The notes beneath the pieces are model-generated. The model did not search any database and was not told the DNA's origin. It worked only from the letters and a program-made list of their open reading frames with translations. Both the position numbers and the translations under genes were made by a program. DNA of 64,000 nt, taken from Limnephilus marmoratus. Taxonomy: Eukaryota > Arthropoda > Insecta > Trichoptera > Limnephilidae. Below, in pieces: positions 11,348-23,922 of this stretch (positions are counted from its first letter, which is position 1; each line of letters begins with the position of its first letter). The stretch lies in the NCBI GenBank assembly GCA_917880885.1, contig OU862909.1, positions 30,812,405-30,876,404 of the forward strand. Direction: 5' to 3'.

Positions 11348-11915
11348 TATACCGAAATAATCTGAATAATGAAATAATCTCAATACTGAAATAATCTGCA
11401 TTCTGAAATAATCTGAATACTGAAATAATCTGAATACTGAAATAAACTGAATACTTAAATAATCTGAATACTGAAATAATCTCTATACTGCAATAATATG
11501 AATACTGAAATAATCTTAGTACTGAAATAGTCTAAATTCTGAAATAATCTGAATACTGAAATAATATGAATACTGAAATAATCTGAATACTGGAATAATC
11601 TGCATACTGAAATAAACTGAATACTGAAATAATCTAAATACTGAAATAATCTCAAAACTGAAATAATATAAATATTGAAATAATCTGAATACTGAAATAA
11701 TATAAATACTGAAATAATCTCAATACTGAAATAATCTGAATAATGAAATAATCTGAATACTAAAATAATCTTAATACTGAAATAGTCTGAATACTGAAAT
11801 AATCTGAATACTGAAATAATATGAATACTGAAATAATCTGAAACCTGAAATAATATGAATACTGAAATAACCTCAATACCAAAATCTGAAATATCTCAAT
11901 ACTGAATCTGAAAGG
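11348..11915. repeat. 17-bp minisatellite, about 33 units
   Basis: Tandem array with consensus CTGAAATAATCTGAATA. Single-base variants occur throughout (for example CTCAATA, ATATGAATA and CTTAATA units), and the last units before 11915 are shorter and irregular. Open frames here, such as 11455-11655 on the minus strand, are repeat artefacts. Confidence 0.95.
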
Positions 11916-14739
11916 TGTCAGGACGAAATTAAACAGGCGGGAATTTCAGGTACAAATGTTGCACGGACGGATTTACACACGGAGAGAATTGTACCCATTG
12001 GAATACAATACAATTTTTTTTAATAAGTTTTAATTTTAAAATGGGTGTGTGCTAATTAACACAAACTTGTTGATGGCTCGAATATGCATTGCAAGCAAGG
12101 ACAGAGCGCAATTAAATAGAACAGCATGGTAACTATGAAATTGTTGTTAGACTATTATTAACGGCAAGGAAATAAAAAAATCAAATACGGTTGAATTAAT
12201 AAAAATCTGATATTTAAAATTTATTTTGGTACTGTAGGTGTAGGTATATGCGAATTAAACATTCAAACCATTTATACAAACTGACTTAATTAAAAAAAAA
12301 AAAAAATTACAAAAATTATTCACAAAATTTAAGATCCAATTTAATTTTTAATGGTGTTTGCGAATTTCTTTGCGGAAAGTGAGATTATAAATCTTCGGTC
12401 TCTGGGGAATAAAGTTGACTTTATTAGGCATTTTATAAAGCATGTTGGTACACAAGTTTGAACTTATATTTTTTACTCAGAGCACATGCACGAAAGGAAG
12501 AGAAGATTCAACAATGTTTTCTTTTCACAAACAATGTTATGTTCTTCAAAGCACACAGCAAACTATTAATTACGATTTATGATCAAATCATTTGTAATTG
12601 TGGGAATAAGGTAAATTGAATGTATGAACTATTGTAATAATCGTAATGGATTAAATTTAAAATAACGTTAGTTTGTTCTCAAATGAAAGAGAGACCTAAG
12701 GGTCACCGATTACGTTTTTCATCTCAGCGTGTGTCCCACGTGTAAGCGGACAAAGTAAGGGATATCGGATTCAGGGACTTTCAACAAATGGAAAACGCTA
12801 TGAAACCTGATGCGTTAATACTGAACGGAACACACGGGAGAATGGGGCATAAAGGGAAATAACCGATTGAAAAGCGGTTTACTCCGTGAGGAAATTTTAG
12901 CCACTTTTTGTTCACTCCTTGTGAATTCCTGTACGTTTTACTCTACAAAGGAAATGAGATTTCAGAGAAAGCGCTTTCTTAAAGAATATAAATTCAATAA
13001 TGTGTAATGTGTATTTAGATATTATCTATACAGAACACAGAGCCAATTATGTAGTAATTCAAACATTGAAAACAAAAAAAGGTTAAAAGTTTCAAATTTT
13101 TCAATAGATTTCATGTAGCCACTCAAATAAATCCACAGATGATTTTGCTCATGATACGCCCTTTTTGGGGAAATTCAAATGAAAAATTGAATTAAGAAAG
13201 ATGAACTTTCAGTGTTTGTAAACTTTGGACTGACTCATCGTGAGGTAGCCAAAACGATAACAATCGCAAAATTTGTGCCACTTTCATATAAAATTATACT
13301 TTATCATAATAAATTTTCGATATTATATTTTGTAAGTTCCATAAACCCTAAAAATCACCTCAAAATACACTAACTCGCAACCATTTCAAAAGTGGTACCT
13401 TTTTCCTATTCGTTTACGCCACAACTGGAAAGGAATCTACGGTTAAGGTAGGTACCCATGGAAAGATAATTCAAGAGAGGAAATTCCAAGTCCTGATCGA
13501 ACGAATGGTACTTAGCATAGACTGGAATGTTCTGTCAAGTACCCAAAATGAATAATTGAAAAAGTTTCTAGACATCCCCCGAACGTCTCGAGCCGCGGCT
13601 GTCACAGGCATTCTGTCATGGCCGCCAAATAGCTCCTCAAAAATTGACGCTTTGTTAGTCAATACACGTCACCCAAATGGAAAAAAAATAATCAAGTGAA
13701 CCAACCGCCCCTCCCCTTGCGAACACACTCCACGCGGAACTCTACGGAAAATCAACCCATATTAGGTTTAGCCGTATTGAAAGGTTCTGTGAAGGTCCTT
13801 CAGATACGGCGCAAATAAATAAAAAACATTCTAGCGTACCGGAAATAAAATCCAATAAAACCCTGCAGTCAGAAAAATCTACGCTCACCGTTCTGCAAGT
13901 CAACCAAATCATAATAACATTAAGACAAAAAACTTATACAAAGACACATAAAATTATTTGCCTTCAAGTGCATGTTGGTAATGTTCTTTGATATTACACT
14001 TTACGCAAAAAACACAAAACAAGATGTTATCTGAAAGAAGTACATTGAGGGGAAAGACTGCAAGACGTTCAAAGAAGAAGAAAAACCGAAAAATAGGAAA
14101 CGTTCGACGGCAAGAAAGAAACGTTTCGCCAAATCACATTGCTATCTCATTTATGTGAATCTTTACATTGATTTTCAAGTAATATTAGTCGGTGATGGGA
14201 GTATGATGCAATTTTTATTTCACGGATTTGAAGAATCTGCCTTTTTATACCAAAGAACTAAGCATGTTACAACAGAATGGGGAGTAGATGGATTAACTTT
14301 TATACAACACTTATATATTTAAAAAAAAAAAAAAATTATTAGTTTTTATATACATATACATGTAATATAATCATGAGTAATTGCATTTTTAGGTTACAAT
14401 CGGATTAAACTCAAATCATTAAATACTAACATGCAACATTGATTAGAAACAGTATAAACATATATATGTATATAATTATAACCTTTACAAGAGTGTAACT
14501 ACTCGTGTGTAAAGGGAAGATAAAATATATTTAAAAATTAAAAATTATAACACATACATTATATTTACGTACTTACATAAATTAAATGTGTAAAAAACAA
14601 TAAAAAAATAACATAAAAAATAAAAAAAACAATAATATAAAATAAATTTTTGAATAAGTATTGTTAATTTAAGGTTAATGCGGTTCTAAGTGGCTAAATT
14701 ATTTAAGATATTATTGTTTTTTTTTTTTTTTAATTTATT
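11916..14739. other. No gene seen
   Basis: Mixed AT-rich sequence with A-runs near 12290 and 14320. A somewhat GC-richer patch at 13400-13760 has a minus-strand frame of 63 codons (13471-13662) without splice signals or recognisable motifs. Nothing else stands out. Confidence 0.35.
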
Positions 14740-14749
14740 TTATTAGCTT

Positions 14750-14880
14750 ATTAACAAACATTAAAAAATACATTTCCATTGTAAACAAGTCCCTTAACTT
14801 TGTGCATGAACACGAACAATGCTGTTAGGTAGTAGGAACTTGTTTACAATGTAAATAATTTTTTTAATGTTTATCTAAGA
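14750..14880. repeat. Inverted repeat, arms about 40 bp
   Basis: AACATTAAAAAATACATTTC, then CATTGTAAACAAGT, on the left. The right arm complement reads AACATTAAAAAAATTATTTAC, then ATTGTAAACAAGT. The loop is about 55 bp. Probably a small foldback/MITE relic. No coding content. Confidence 0.6.
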
Positions 14881-14885
14881 GTTCA

Positions 14886-16744
14886 AAAAGTTAATAAAAT
14901 CTACAAATATTTTGTAAAAGCTAATTCATCTACTGCCCATTTTGTTTGTAACACGCTTCTTTGTGCAGAAAGGGATCTCTCCTATTTACTATCATGATTT
15001 CCAGAAAATGTTCAAAAAATACTTCACTTCCAAATAATCTTAAATATATCTTTAACCTCACCTTTTCCCTCCTTAGCTGTATTTTCTCTGGAATAATCTA
15101 TCTGTCAGAACCAACTCCTTTGCTTTTGTTGAGTACACTTTAGAAATGGAACACACAAAATATCGAGAAAAATCTAGTAATAAAGTCCCCACCCCAATTT
15201 CCCCACAATATTATCGAAGGCATCTGAAACAAGAACGATGACATCGGAAACATCTCAAAAGCATTCGGGTGAAATATGGAACGCAGCATAAATGTAGGAA
15301 TTGATTAATATCAATAATATACATAAAGTCACCAACACGGACGCTTCGCAAACTGTCAACGTTCAAATAATTTGATGCCCCCAGTGCCCTGGCATGACCG
15401 CAGAATACCGAATTGAAATTGATAGATGTTCATTTAGCAGCAAAGCGAGCACCTTCAGGCGTTAACATTTATCACCTCCCGATAGTCTACTCCGCTGTTC
15501 TCTGCCGCCCTGTCACCAAGAAAGGCGGAAGCCTAAACTCACACCTAATCACAGGGAGTCAACTGACTTGGCGTTGAAATTTTACACGAATGACGAAACA
15601 TGTTCACTGACTCTGCCACAACGCAAATATCTGAGAATGGAAACCATATGTTGTACACCAAATAAAATTTAATTACAAGACGATTAAATTTTGAGAATAA
15701 ATGAGAGTAAATTAATACCTTACTCCACAACACGTTTGAAAAAAAAAACCTTAGGCAACAACAAGTTAAGCTTTTAAAAAAATGGGGTGGGTTGTATCCA
15801 CACACCACCATAACTTTTTGTGCGTGAAAACGTCGTTTGTTCTTCACTGGACAACATTTATATTTTTCTGATCAGCTTACTTATTAGAGCACCACAAGAT
15901 CTATACGACGACGCACGAATAAATCATGTAACCCCTTTCCTTTGCGGAATTACGATTGGTTCTTTGGTCATACAGAGTAAATTTCAAGGCTCTTATCTGC
16001 CCCCCTCTCCACTCGTTGGCGTAAACGCACTAATAAGAAACTGATTGAAATGAAAAGACACTCCACTTGGTGCTATAACCCTTGGGCCATGTGATATATT
16101 GAAATATTTTTGCGACGGAGGTAATTATAGAAACATTTTCACATCAAAATAAATAATTAGATTCTATTTTGGGATATAAACGTCGTCAGTCGCTGGGCGA
16201 TGTAGAGAAGCCAATCTGACAAATTGAAACACGGCACCAATTCACACTTGTCGGAGTACAAATTGTTTAGTATCGAGATGTACCACTGATGAAGCTTGGA
16301 CTAGCTGATGGCAAGGGCGGAGTGAACGGATATGGCAATACGGCCCGTCAGGTCCGCCTCCAGGGCCGGAAGCAGAGAGGACAGGAAATCGAATTACTAG
16401 GTACCAAATTGCTTGATATTCAACATTACTGATTCAAATGTCCGTTATTGAACATAAGCAATCTTGAATATACTCGTAAGGGGTAGTAAAATGAAATGAT
16501 TTTCAATTTAGCTAAATAACAAATCAAAAAGGTTCGTTTTATCGTCCATTCAACTTACAATTTGTGAATTTAAAAAAAAAACGAAAGTAGAATGCATTTA
16601 ATATATCTATTTTTGAAACTGACGATTTCGTGGTGGAATGGAAACTTATTTCCACATTAATTTATTTCACTGTAACCGGTTGCAGCGGGATTGTTATGAT
16701 ATGTTTTTATTACTTTGATATGTTTGGGTTACGGTCAAATTTTT
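14886..16744. other. No gene seen
   Basis: AT-rich with moderately GC-richer patches at 15340-15540 and 16260-16390. Short frames on both strands lack supporting signals. Confidence 0.35.
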
Positions 16745-17010
16745 CCTCAAGCAATATCAAATAAGCTACAAACCCGTGGTAATAACCTACTGGGAATAAC
16801 CAAAATAATAAGAAATTCGACAGTCAAAGACGGCTTAGTAACAAATGCATGAAAACAAATAATTGAATAAAATCCTAGAAGACCACCCCTCTCCCCCCTC
16901 CCCACCATATCTTGTGTATATAAACCGTAGATTAAGAATAATTTGTACCAGTCTGAAGATGGCTTTAACAGGCTGAAACCGGTTACGGTCAAATAAATTA
17001 AAGTGGAAAT
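16745..17010 (+). mobile_element. Penelope-like/HHR element fragment, copy 2
   Basis: Parallel to 5815-6090, with the same order of landmarks and the hammerhead motif near its 3' end followed by AAATTAAAGTGGAAATAAG. The C-rich patch CCCCTCTCCCCCCTCCCC precedes the motif in both copies. No coding sequence. Confidence 0.6.
16949..16988 (+). ncRNA. Hammerhead ribozyme motif, core intact, helix II decayed
   Basis: CTGAAGA (16953-16959, C3 to A9) is followed by T, a helix II segment GGCTTTAACAGGCT, GAA (16975-16977), and then the palindrome ACCGGT (16978-16983) as helix III. The next base, T16984, would be H17, with predicted cleavage after it. Helix II pairs poorly here (GGCT against GGCT), whereas the sister copy at 6.0 kb keeps GGCT/AGCC. 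Core sequence and layout are seen. Activity is doubtful. Confidence 0.65.
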
Positions 17011-17385
17011 AAGTTAATTTTTTTTTTGCTTAAAATGCAATTAATTGATTATTAGCGGTCTTACATAAAAATCATGATAACAATTTGTAGAATGTCCGAC
17101 CATAAAATAATTCAAACCATGAACTCTGGCGTCACGAAATTTGAGCTGCAAAATTTGAATGAATATCCGTGAAAATTTTGTTATTATAAGCTCGCAAACT
17201 CTATTTCATGAAGAGTTAGAGCTTTGAAATATCAATTAAACTGTCAAATAATTAATTATGTTCTTGATTACTGTTCAATAAGAAAACGGATTCGTAGTGG
17301 AATTCCGTTTAATATAATTACACAAAGGTTTTAAATAAAAAAGAACATAAAAAGTTTTTGCATCATAAGAAATACATAAATGTCA

Positions 17386-17593
17386 CCCGCCTATTTAGTT
17401 ATTTTTGTGGCAAAATAAATCCCGTCACAAATACGAACCCGCCTTTTTAGTTATTTTTGTGGCAAAATAAAACCCGTCACAAATACGAACCCGCCTTTTT
17501 AGTTATTTTTGTGGCAAAATAAAACCCGTCACAAATACGAACCCGCCTTTTTAGTTATTTTTGTGACAAAATAAATCCCGTCACAAATACGAA
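17386..17593. repeat. 52-bp tandem repeat, four units
   Basis: Four consecutive 52-bp units, each beginning CCCGCCTTTTTAGTTATTTT (first unit CTATTTAG) and ending CCCGTCACAAATACGAA. Units differ by one to three bases. No spacer diversity, so not a CRISPR-like array. Minisatellite. Confidence 0.95.
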
Positions 17594-18905
17594 CTTACAC
17601 TTTTTTCGTATTACCTAATCGAGTGGCTGTCTTAAGATAATATTTTTTCTATCTAATCCACACCAACTTATGAAAAGACGTAACTCCATAATATGTTCGA
17701 TGAAGAAGAAAACTGCCCAGAGAAAGCCGGAATTCTTTCCTTTTTTTAAATGGCTTTAAAGTTGAACTACTAATGATGTAACCACGAACCGCCACTGCTC
17801 GCGAAGAAAAAAATACAGAAATTTGTGGAATGTGCTATTCGTAATTTATTACTGTACTTAAACATTTATAATATGCACATTTTTAAATCACTTCTAACTG
17901 AAATAATAAAAGCTCGAACCTTTTTAAGTCTGCACTCGGCATCATGAATATTAATTTAAAAGAAAATATTATTACGACTTTCATTCCATTCCAAGAATTT
18001 CTAAGCAATAAAAGAGGTAAAGATCATTTTGATCCCAGAAAGATAGGACGTCGAGTGCAATACCAATTTGCCATAGTAAAATCAACAAGCACTTAAATTA
18101 AATCAGTACAAGTCATAATAAAAGAGTTGCCCGCACGACACCGTAGAAAATTGGTTTGTAATAAAGAAAACTATATTCCGACGAGGAAAGAAGAAAATAA
18201 AAGGGTGAAATGAGGTCTGCACATTAAAATAAGCTAACGGACCTCGCCGTTCGCCATATCGACCACCTTGCTCCAGAGTCATAGATTATCAAACTGCAAG
18301 AGATCAGCAAAATAAAAAAAAAAATATACACTATTTTCCGAAACTATCACAAGATTCGTAGGGGATGTGCTAATAGAGATAGCAGTTATTGGTTGTAGAA
18401 TAAATCGATCCTGTTGGTGGAATACAAGAAAATGGACAGTAATATAATAAAATTTCTATTTTTAAATATCAAACGAAGCGTAACAACGATAAATCCCACC
18501 ATCATATTAATATTATTGTGGATGAATTCGAGAGGTTCAATACTTTATGAATTACGAGTAATTTTGAACATGACGCAAGATAGAATAAACATTAACGGTT
18601 CTTCAAAGACGTAAGTCCAATTTTTTGCATTTAATGAAGAATTAATTTTTATTTGCCGAAAAAAATAAGTTTTCTCTGAGATCACATCCAAAAAGGAAGA
18701 CAGAAGGAATTGAGGACGTCCATGAAAGTCACAGCGAGGTAAAGTAAATCGAATTCTTGATTCGGGCGTATAGTTGGCATAATAGAAGAGAACGTTTTAG
18801 AGAATGCATAAATGTGGATTAAGGATAAAGAATAGATGATAGACCAGCGCAGAGCGATACGGCTTCATCAATCTACCTACCCTCGCGAGAAAATGGCATA
18901 ATCCT
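17594..18905. other. No gene seen
   Basis: AT-rich. One 66-codon frame (18414-18614) is of random appearance. Confidence 0.35.
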
Positions 18906-19676
18906 TTGTGAGATATCACTTTTTTTTATTTATTTATTTTTTTTTTCTTTTTTTTTTTTTTTTATTAGATTACATATACATTTTGTACAAAAATTTGAGT
19001 AGACCCACAAAGCTGTCATATGACAGCTTGTCTGCAGGTTCTAACAATTTAAACATTCTTAATATAGTATCTAAGAAAATATTTGTAAATATATTTATAG
19101 TTTTAAGGAAACATTAGAATAGATCACATAGTAATATTAGATATTTTAACTTACAATCATAAATATATAAGATATTTCAATATATCTGCCTAATAACAAG
19201 ATATGTAGGCAGCTATATTAAGATATTCAAAGATACATGGAGTTTTCGTTCATTAACCATAGTTTCATCATTTTAGGACTTAGTCTCTCATTTTTTTCAA
19301 ACTTTATGTTTTTATTGATTTTATTGAAAATCACTGGTATTAGATATTCAAGAGTACGGCTTCCATATTTATTTAATATTCGAGGAGTTTTTAGGCCCTT
19401 TCCTTCTCTAAATCTTGTGGTATGTTTGTGTACAAGTAGGTGTTTGTAAGGGCTTTCCCCCATATTATCCATAATAGTAGTAAACCAGTGGAGACCTTTT
19501 ATTGTAAGTAGGCTCTCTGAGCCATACAGTAGTTTTAAGTTATGTCTCTGTTTGTAAATATTTGTTGTGACAATTTTTTTTATTATGGCAGTTTGTAAAT
19601 TTTCAATATATTTAATGTAAGTAGTGCTTGCATGTCCCCAAGTTCGAATACCATATCTAAGGATGGATTCGACCAT
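18906..19676 (-). pseudogene. 5'-truncated non-LTR retrotransposon: reverse-transcriptase C-terminal region and 3' end
   Basis: The minus-strand frame at 19227-19676 (149 codons) starts MVESILRYGIRTWG and includes TTNIYKQRHNLKLLY, HTTRFREGKGL and NKYGSRTLEYLIP, then ends before a 3' UTR. These match the family of the element at 34.3-35.9 kb (AESVIRYGITAWG, KNLYKERHNI, NKYGQRTLNYMIP). The UTR carries a hairpin around GCTGTCATATGACAGC, and the element ends in a long T-rich tract (TTTATTTATTTATTTT at 18920), which is the A-rich tail read on the minus strand. The catalytic RT domain is absent, so this is a dead, 5'-truncated insertion. Confidence 0.8.
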
Positions 19677-19983
19677 AGAAAAATATAATAATACCTAAAT
19701 TTTCCTTAATGATTTCTGAGGGATAATTAAATTGCTAGTTTGACTTGAAAAGCATCAAAGTGAGATAGAAACTGTCTAAGGTTCATACGGTAGCATCTGC
19801 TCACACTTTCTTCTTCTAATCTCAGCACTCCGACAATAGACATCAGTTATGGTAATAACCCTTGTTACTCATATCAGCTGTCGTCGAAAGAACACTTTTC
19901 AAACCCTACACAGTCATGCAAATAATAAATCGGTTTGGTGTTTAGATGCCAGTGCCCGAGGGAAGTAATAAATAATTATATTA
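19677..19983. other. No gene seen
   Basis: Short AT-rich stretch without features. Confidence 0.3.
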
Positions 19984-20250
19984 GTGTGCTTTTTGATTCA
20001 ACACCACATCACGTTGGCATTTACCTATGGCCGGGGCGCCATTAACACTTGGCGCAGCACAGAAATTCCAATACTTTTCCAATTAACGGCTGCACAAATG
20101 TTTAAACCACATTCGCGCCAATTTGGCAAACAGACAAACGGTGCTGCGGCCAATCAATTTCTCTGGGTTGTGAAAATGCAGCTTATTTTTACGTATGGTT
20201 TCCATCGATTACTCTGTGCTTTTTCGTGCGAAAATAAATCATAAACTAAC
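19984..20250. other. GC-balanced, apparently single-copy island
   Basis: Contains GGCCGGGGCGCC, several CCAATT/AATTGG motifs, and an 86-codon plus-strand frame without splice signals or recognisable domains. Candidate conserved non-coding DNA on composition alone. Confidence 0.3.
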
Positions 20251-21059
20251 ATGTGAGAATTCATTTTCAGAGAGGAGCTTGCCACGGGTGTTTTACGTAT
20301 TTGGTTTTCAAATAATGTCAACATTAATTCATGTATGTTGTATTTAGATCGAAAATTGTTTAATTTTTAAAAACTACGATGATAGAAGCGGAGTAATGTT
20401 TGAACAAGCATATAATATATGTATTTTCTCTTTACATCAATACCCAGCATTGATCGAGCTATAATCTAACGCCGTGGTTGTGTAATTTACATAAACTATA
20501 GAAATATTAATAATAAAAAAATACAAGTTGAAATCGTTGATGAGTAAATGAATTTACACCTAAACCTGATTGCATAATAAATGTAGAAATAGGTAGATAT
20601 AATAAATGTTAGAAGATAGTCAGATGTTCACAGTGAACTTATTGTTATATTAAATGTTAATTTTGATGATTGTACCACCAAAGCATTATAACTATGAACA
20701 AAATAAATTCAAAAATTGTACTAGAGATTCATAATGATGTCAATATTGGAACACGGCCAACTATGGCAATTACTTAAGTCATAAAGGGGAGAAGAAAAAT
20801 TGCACGGAAAATGCACATTAAGTTCTAAGTCGAAGGAGCAGTTCTAACAGAAAGTAACTATCACGTAGGAAAAAGTTGATATTACACATTTTAGAAACAA
20901 ACGGAACGACCCTAGAAATAAAGTGGTAAAACATGTGTCTAAATAGTTAATACATTATTTTGTTGTTGTCTTATGAAAATTAAGCTACTCGGCTGAGTCA
21001 ATTAACCAGTGACCACAATAATCGGCGCTTTGTTGTAGGTTAGTTTGTATATTTTATAG
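20251..21059. other. No gene seen
   Basis: AT-rich, featureless. Confidence 0.35.
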
Positions 21060-21139
21060 CATTTGTGAGTACAACATAACATAGCATTTGTGAATACAAC
21101 ATAACATAACATTTGTGAATACAACATAACATAACATAA
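21060..21139. repeat. 25-bp tandem repeat, three units
   Basis: Unit starts CATTTGTGAATACAACATAA. The last unit is extended by further ACATA repeats. The minus-strand frame over it is a repeat artefact. Confidence 0.9.
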
Positions 21140-22187
21140 TAAATATTTCAAAAACACTCTCCTAATAAAGCAGATGCTTGTGCTAGGAGAAGAGGACAAC
21201 TATATATTTGTACATCTAGTTAAATTTAGTATATTATTACAAAACTGTTAGGAATTTTACAAAAAAAACTATTAGTCATTTTACAAAGAAACATAAGCAA
21301 TAGAAGGCAAGTAATACAATTTAAAAAATACAATACAATAAAAGTAATAAAAATATAGGTCTGTTGATAAGCAAAAAAACATAATATCAAAACAATAAGA
21401 AAAGTTATGAGGTGGTATTAGGGAATTTTCGTTATTTTTCATTTGTAATTGTCATAGTTTTATTCTGTTGGAGGACTAACATTAAGCATTACATTCTATT
21501 TTGCTGCTAAACAGCAGAGTTCCGTTTTAAAGACTAAATTATTAAAAATACAAATTCTTGAGTTTTGCACATAAAATATCTAATGCCTTTTCAAAAAAGC
21601 CCACGTGGTGTTCCGTGTGGCCAACGGACCAATAATTTATTATACTAACCATAAAAGTTCAGAAATAACACGGACGTAGTAAAACGAGGGATGGCACCAC
21701 TCGTGCATTTCATAAATATTAAAAACATGCAATAAGTTGCTTCGTTCCATTCAGTTTTGCTCGCTTTAGCCGTGTTATAATCTGCAGAAAAATAATACTT
21801 AGTGTGGTGATAGCGGACCACGAATTTATGCAAATTTTTGGTATTCAATAATAATGATAAAAAGCGACCTCCGCGGAATTCGTAAGCTCGATGGCAGTAA
21901 ATATTATGACGACGCCATATAACACGATGCTATAAAAAGTGCACTTTAGCATGATACGTCACGTTTCCCGCCGCGAGTTGAGGCACATGAGTTGAGTGAA
22001 ATTTAATTTATGACTTCATGCAGTGGCTTTTATACAACATTTCAGTGGACAGTTATGCTCAAGAATTAAGACTATTAATTTGCAATGGTTACATTAATAT
22101 GACAATTGGAAATCTTGCGTTACTGAAATATTTAACGCATGTTGAATATTGTACGAATACCATTTAATATTGAAACTAGTTAATAGT
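21140..22187. other. No gene seen; GC-richer patch at 21880-22000
   Basis: Mostly AT-rich. The patch at 21880-22000 (around GACGACGCC, and CGTCACGTTTCCCGCCGCGAG) is apparently unique and CpG-rich. No exon signals. Confidence 0.3.
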
Positions 22188-22320
22188 CAACAAATTTATT
22201 TATTTATTTATCTGTACACGCTCAATTAGGGCTTTTACATATGATAAAATATACCTAATAACCTATGAGATATAACAATTAAAATAAGTACCAAGTATAA
22301 AAATTTTAACTTAAAAACAA
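22188..22320 (-). repeat. Non-LTR retrotransposon 3' tail fragment
   Basis: TTTATTTATTTATTTATCTG at 22197 reads on the minus strand as an AAATAAATAAATAAA tail, preceded by a short GC-containing segment as in other 3' ends here. No coding part recognised. Confidence 0.4.
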
Positions 22321-22469
22321 CAGAGTAAGATATAGGATGCACATTCATATAAATTTCGATACATATTGAAAATTTATAAACATCAAGATAGACATACTGC
22401 TTTAAAAACAATATTTTTATAGGCTGATAGACATGATAGCTGACAGATAGCATTCAGTACCGTTGGTGT

Positions 22470-22738
22470 ATTTTTTTTATTTTTATTTTTTTATTATATA
22501 ATCAATAATATTATTATTAAATTAATAAAAACAGTTTATTTTTAAACAAGTTCTGCTGTGTAATTATTATTACGCGTGACAGCTGTTTCGACTTCTGAAG
22601 GCGAATAATAATTACACAGCAGAACTTGTTTAAAAATAAACTGTTTTTATTAATTTAATAATAATATTATTGATTATATAATAAAAAAATTAAAATTAAA
22701 ATGGAGTTCTACAAATTAAACTTGATAACAATAAATAA
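22470..22738. mobile_element. 269-bp palindromic HHR element with exact 11-bp target duplication
   Basis: ACCGTTGGTGT occurs at 22459-22469 and again at 22739-22749, exactly bordering the insert. Inside, arms of about 75 bp are nearly perfect inverted repeats (left AACAGTTTATTTTTAAACAA; right is its complement) around a centre holding half a hammerhead motif. The right end carries AATGGAGTTCTAC, a terminal block shared with the elements at 37.45, 47.3 and 47.85 kb. Membership in the Penelope-like/HHR group is inferred from that block and the ribozyme. Confidence 0.8.
22574..22605 (-). ncRNA. Hammerhead 3'-half relic
   Basis: Minus strand: helix II remnant, GAAA, then ACAGCTGT (helix III palindrome) and C as H17. 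The CUGANGA half is missing because the palindrome centre joins the strand to CTTCTGAAGGCGAA on the other arm. Not expected to cleave. Confidence 0.55.
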
Positions 22739-22749
22739 ACCGTTGGTGT

Positions 22750-23282
22750 TCATGTAATATTTATTTCCTGCACTGTGCAGTCGGTTTATTACTGAGTTTA
22801 TTTCTGCATTGGTACCTGAATTGTTACAATGGTAAGGTACCTTCTGACGAACCATTTTACTAGGCACATGAAAGTTAATCAACCTAAGGAATGGTATGGT
22901 ATTTGAAATCATATCCAAATGTTTATCTGTGTGGAAGAGATTTGCACTTAAGATCTGGATGTCTGATGTAACTTTGTGACGCCATTTTATACTTTTTAAT
23001 TTCACAAACAAATATTTTTGAAAATTATTAATACTGCTTGAAGTTTGTTTCATTATACTCGTAGCAACATAGCGTATAACTATTTTATAACTTATATAAC
23101 TACTTTACTGAAACTATACAGAAGTTAACATGACGTTAAGATATAGGGGAGAAAAATGGTAAGCAAAAGAGGAAAATCGCCTATTTTTTTTGACGTCGGC
23201 ATCACGAGAATGGACCGATACAGATGGACAGATACGTTGTTTTGTAAGTGGAATGTTCTACCGGCAACTGTTATTCATAACT
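22750..23282. other. Unassigned; open frame of unclear meaning
   Basis: A minus-strand frame of about 100 codons (22750-23053; its last codons run into the insertion) has no recognisable motif. Since the HHR element split this sequence, the frame's end is artificial. The rest is AT-rich. Confidence 0.25.
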
Positions 23283-23518
23283 AGCCAATGTAGGTAGAGA
23301 GGATGGACCGCCAAACAACTCGGTCTGGGCACACACTCTGTTTTATTCAGATTCACACCTACATCGTCTCGTATATAACTACCTTTCTGATATTCTGACT
23401 CTTGACATTGCCCAACTCAAGTATTTAGTTAACTTGATCATGCCGTGTCTTCCTCTGGCTTTCCCGAATTCTTTTACGTTTACGATTTTCATCCATCTTT
23501 AAATTAATTAATCTTTCA
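23283..23518 (-). pseudogene. Non-LTR retrotransposon 3' fragment, second family, copy 1
   Basis: Parallels 53100-53340: the plus-strand block GGACCGCCAAACAACTCGGT followed by GGCACACACTCT, then the CTCAAGTA and CTTGATCATGCCGTGTCTTCC blocks. In the better copy this encodes the C-terminal end of a reverse-transcriptase polyprotein. It ends abruptly at 23518, where SINE-A begins. Confidence 0.65.
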
Positions 23519-23922
23519 ATTTGGGAGACTTGTGTGGGTACCGCCGCCCCGGGAGCCATTTATTGGATAACCAACACCTCTGCTATGGGTCAACCCAAGT
23601 GGTTCGCTACGTTACGTGACTTAGCAGGTGTGCTCGGGTTCAAGGGGTGAGATTTGACAGGGTCTTGGCGGCGGATGCGTCTGCTTACCAACTATTCGGC
23701 AAATCGGAAGAGAATGGTTGAGAGAGTCCCTTTGACTTCTCCAGCCGTACTCTCTCATTCATACATCCGTCACTCCTGGATTCTGACCCCTAGATTACCC
23801 TTTTCTTTCCCAGAATTTCGTCTCTTTCCTTTCCTAAAAAGACCCTCCAAACGGCATCCCCAAAGATGACATAAGCCCTGAGGAGAATTATTTTCCTCGG
23901 GGCCTCCTGTGTGGAGTTAAGG
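23519..23922 (+). mobile_element. SINE-A copy 3 (near full length)
   Basis: Starts TTGGGAGACTTGTGTGGGTA, with CCGCCGCCCCGGGAGCC, GGATAACCAACACC, GTGACTTAGCAGG and GTGCTCGGGTTCAAGG, and ends GGGGCCTCCTGTGTGGAGTTAAGG. A useful reference for the family's 5' end. Confidence 0.8.

Noticed and set aside
11455..11655. 66-codon minus-strand frame with repeated LFQYSDYFSI-like peptide
   Set aside because: Product of the 17-bp minisatellite (51-bp periodic codons), not a gene.
16265..16310. CTGATGAAGC... resembling a hammerhead core
   Set aside because: No GAAA segment or palindromic helix III follows, and none of the HHR-element blocks are near.
17386..17593. Regularly spaced repeats resembling a CRISPR array
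   Set aside because: The whole 52-bp unit repeats with no variable spacers, and the context is eukaryotic. It is a minisatellite.
22709..23053. 114-codon minus-strand frame as part of a Penelope-like protein next to the HHR element
   Set aside because: The 11-bp target duplication shows that the sequence upstream of 22739 is pre-existing host DNA, and the frame contains no reverse-transcriptase or GIY-YIG motif.
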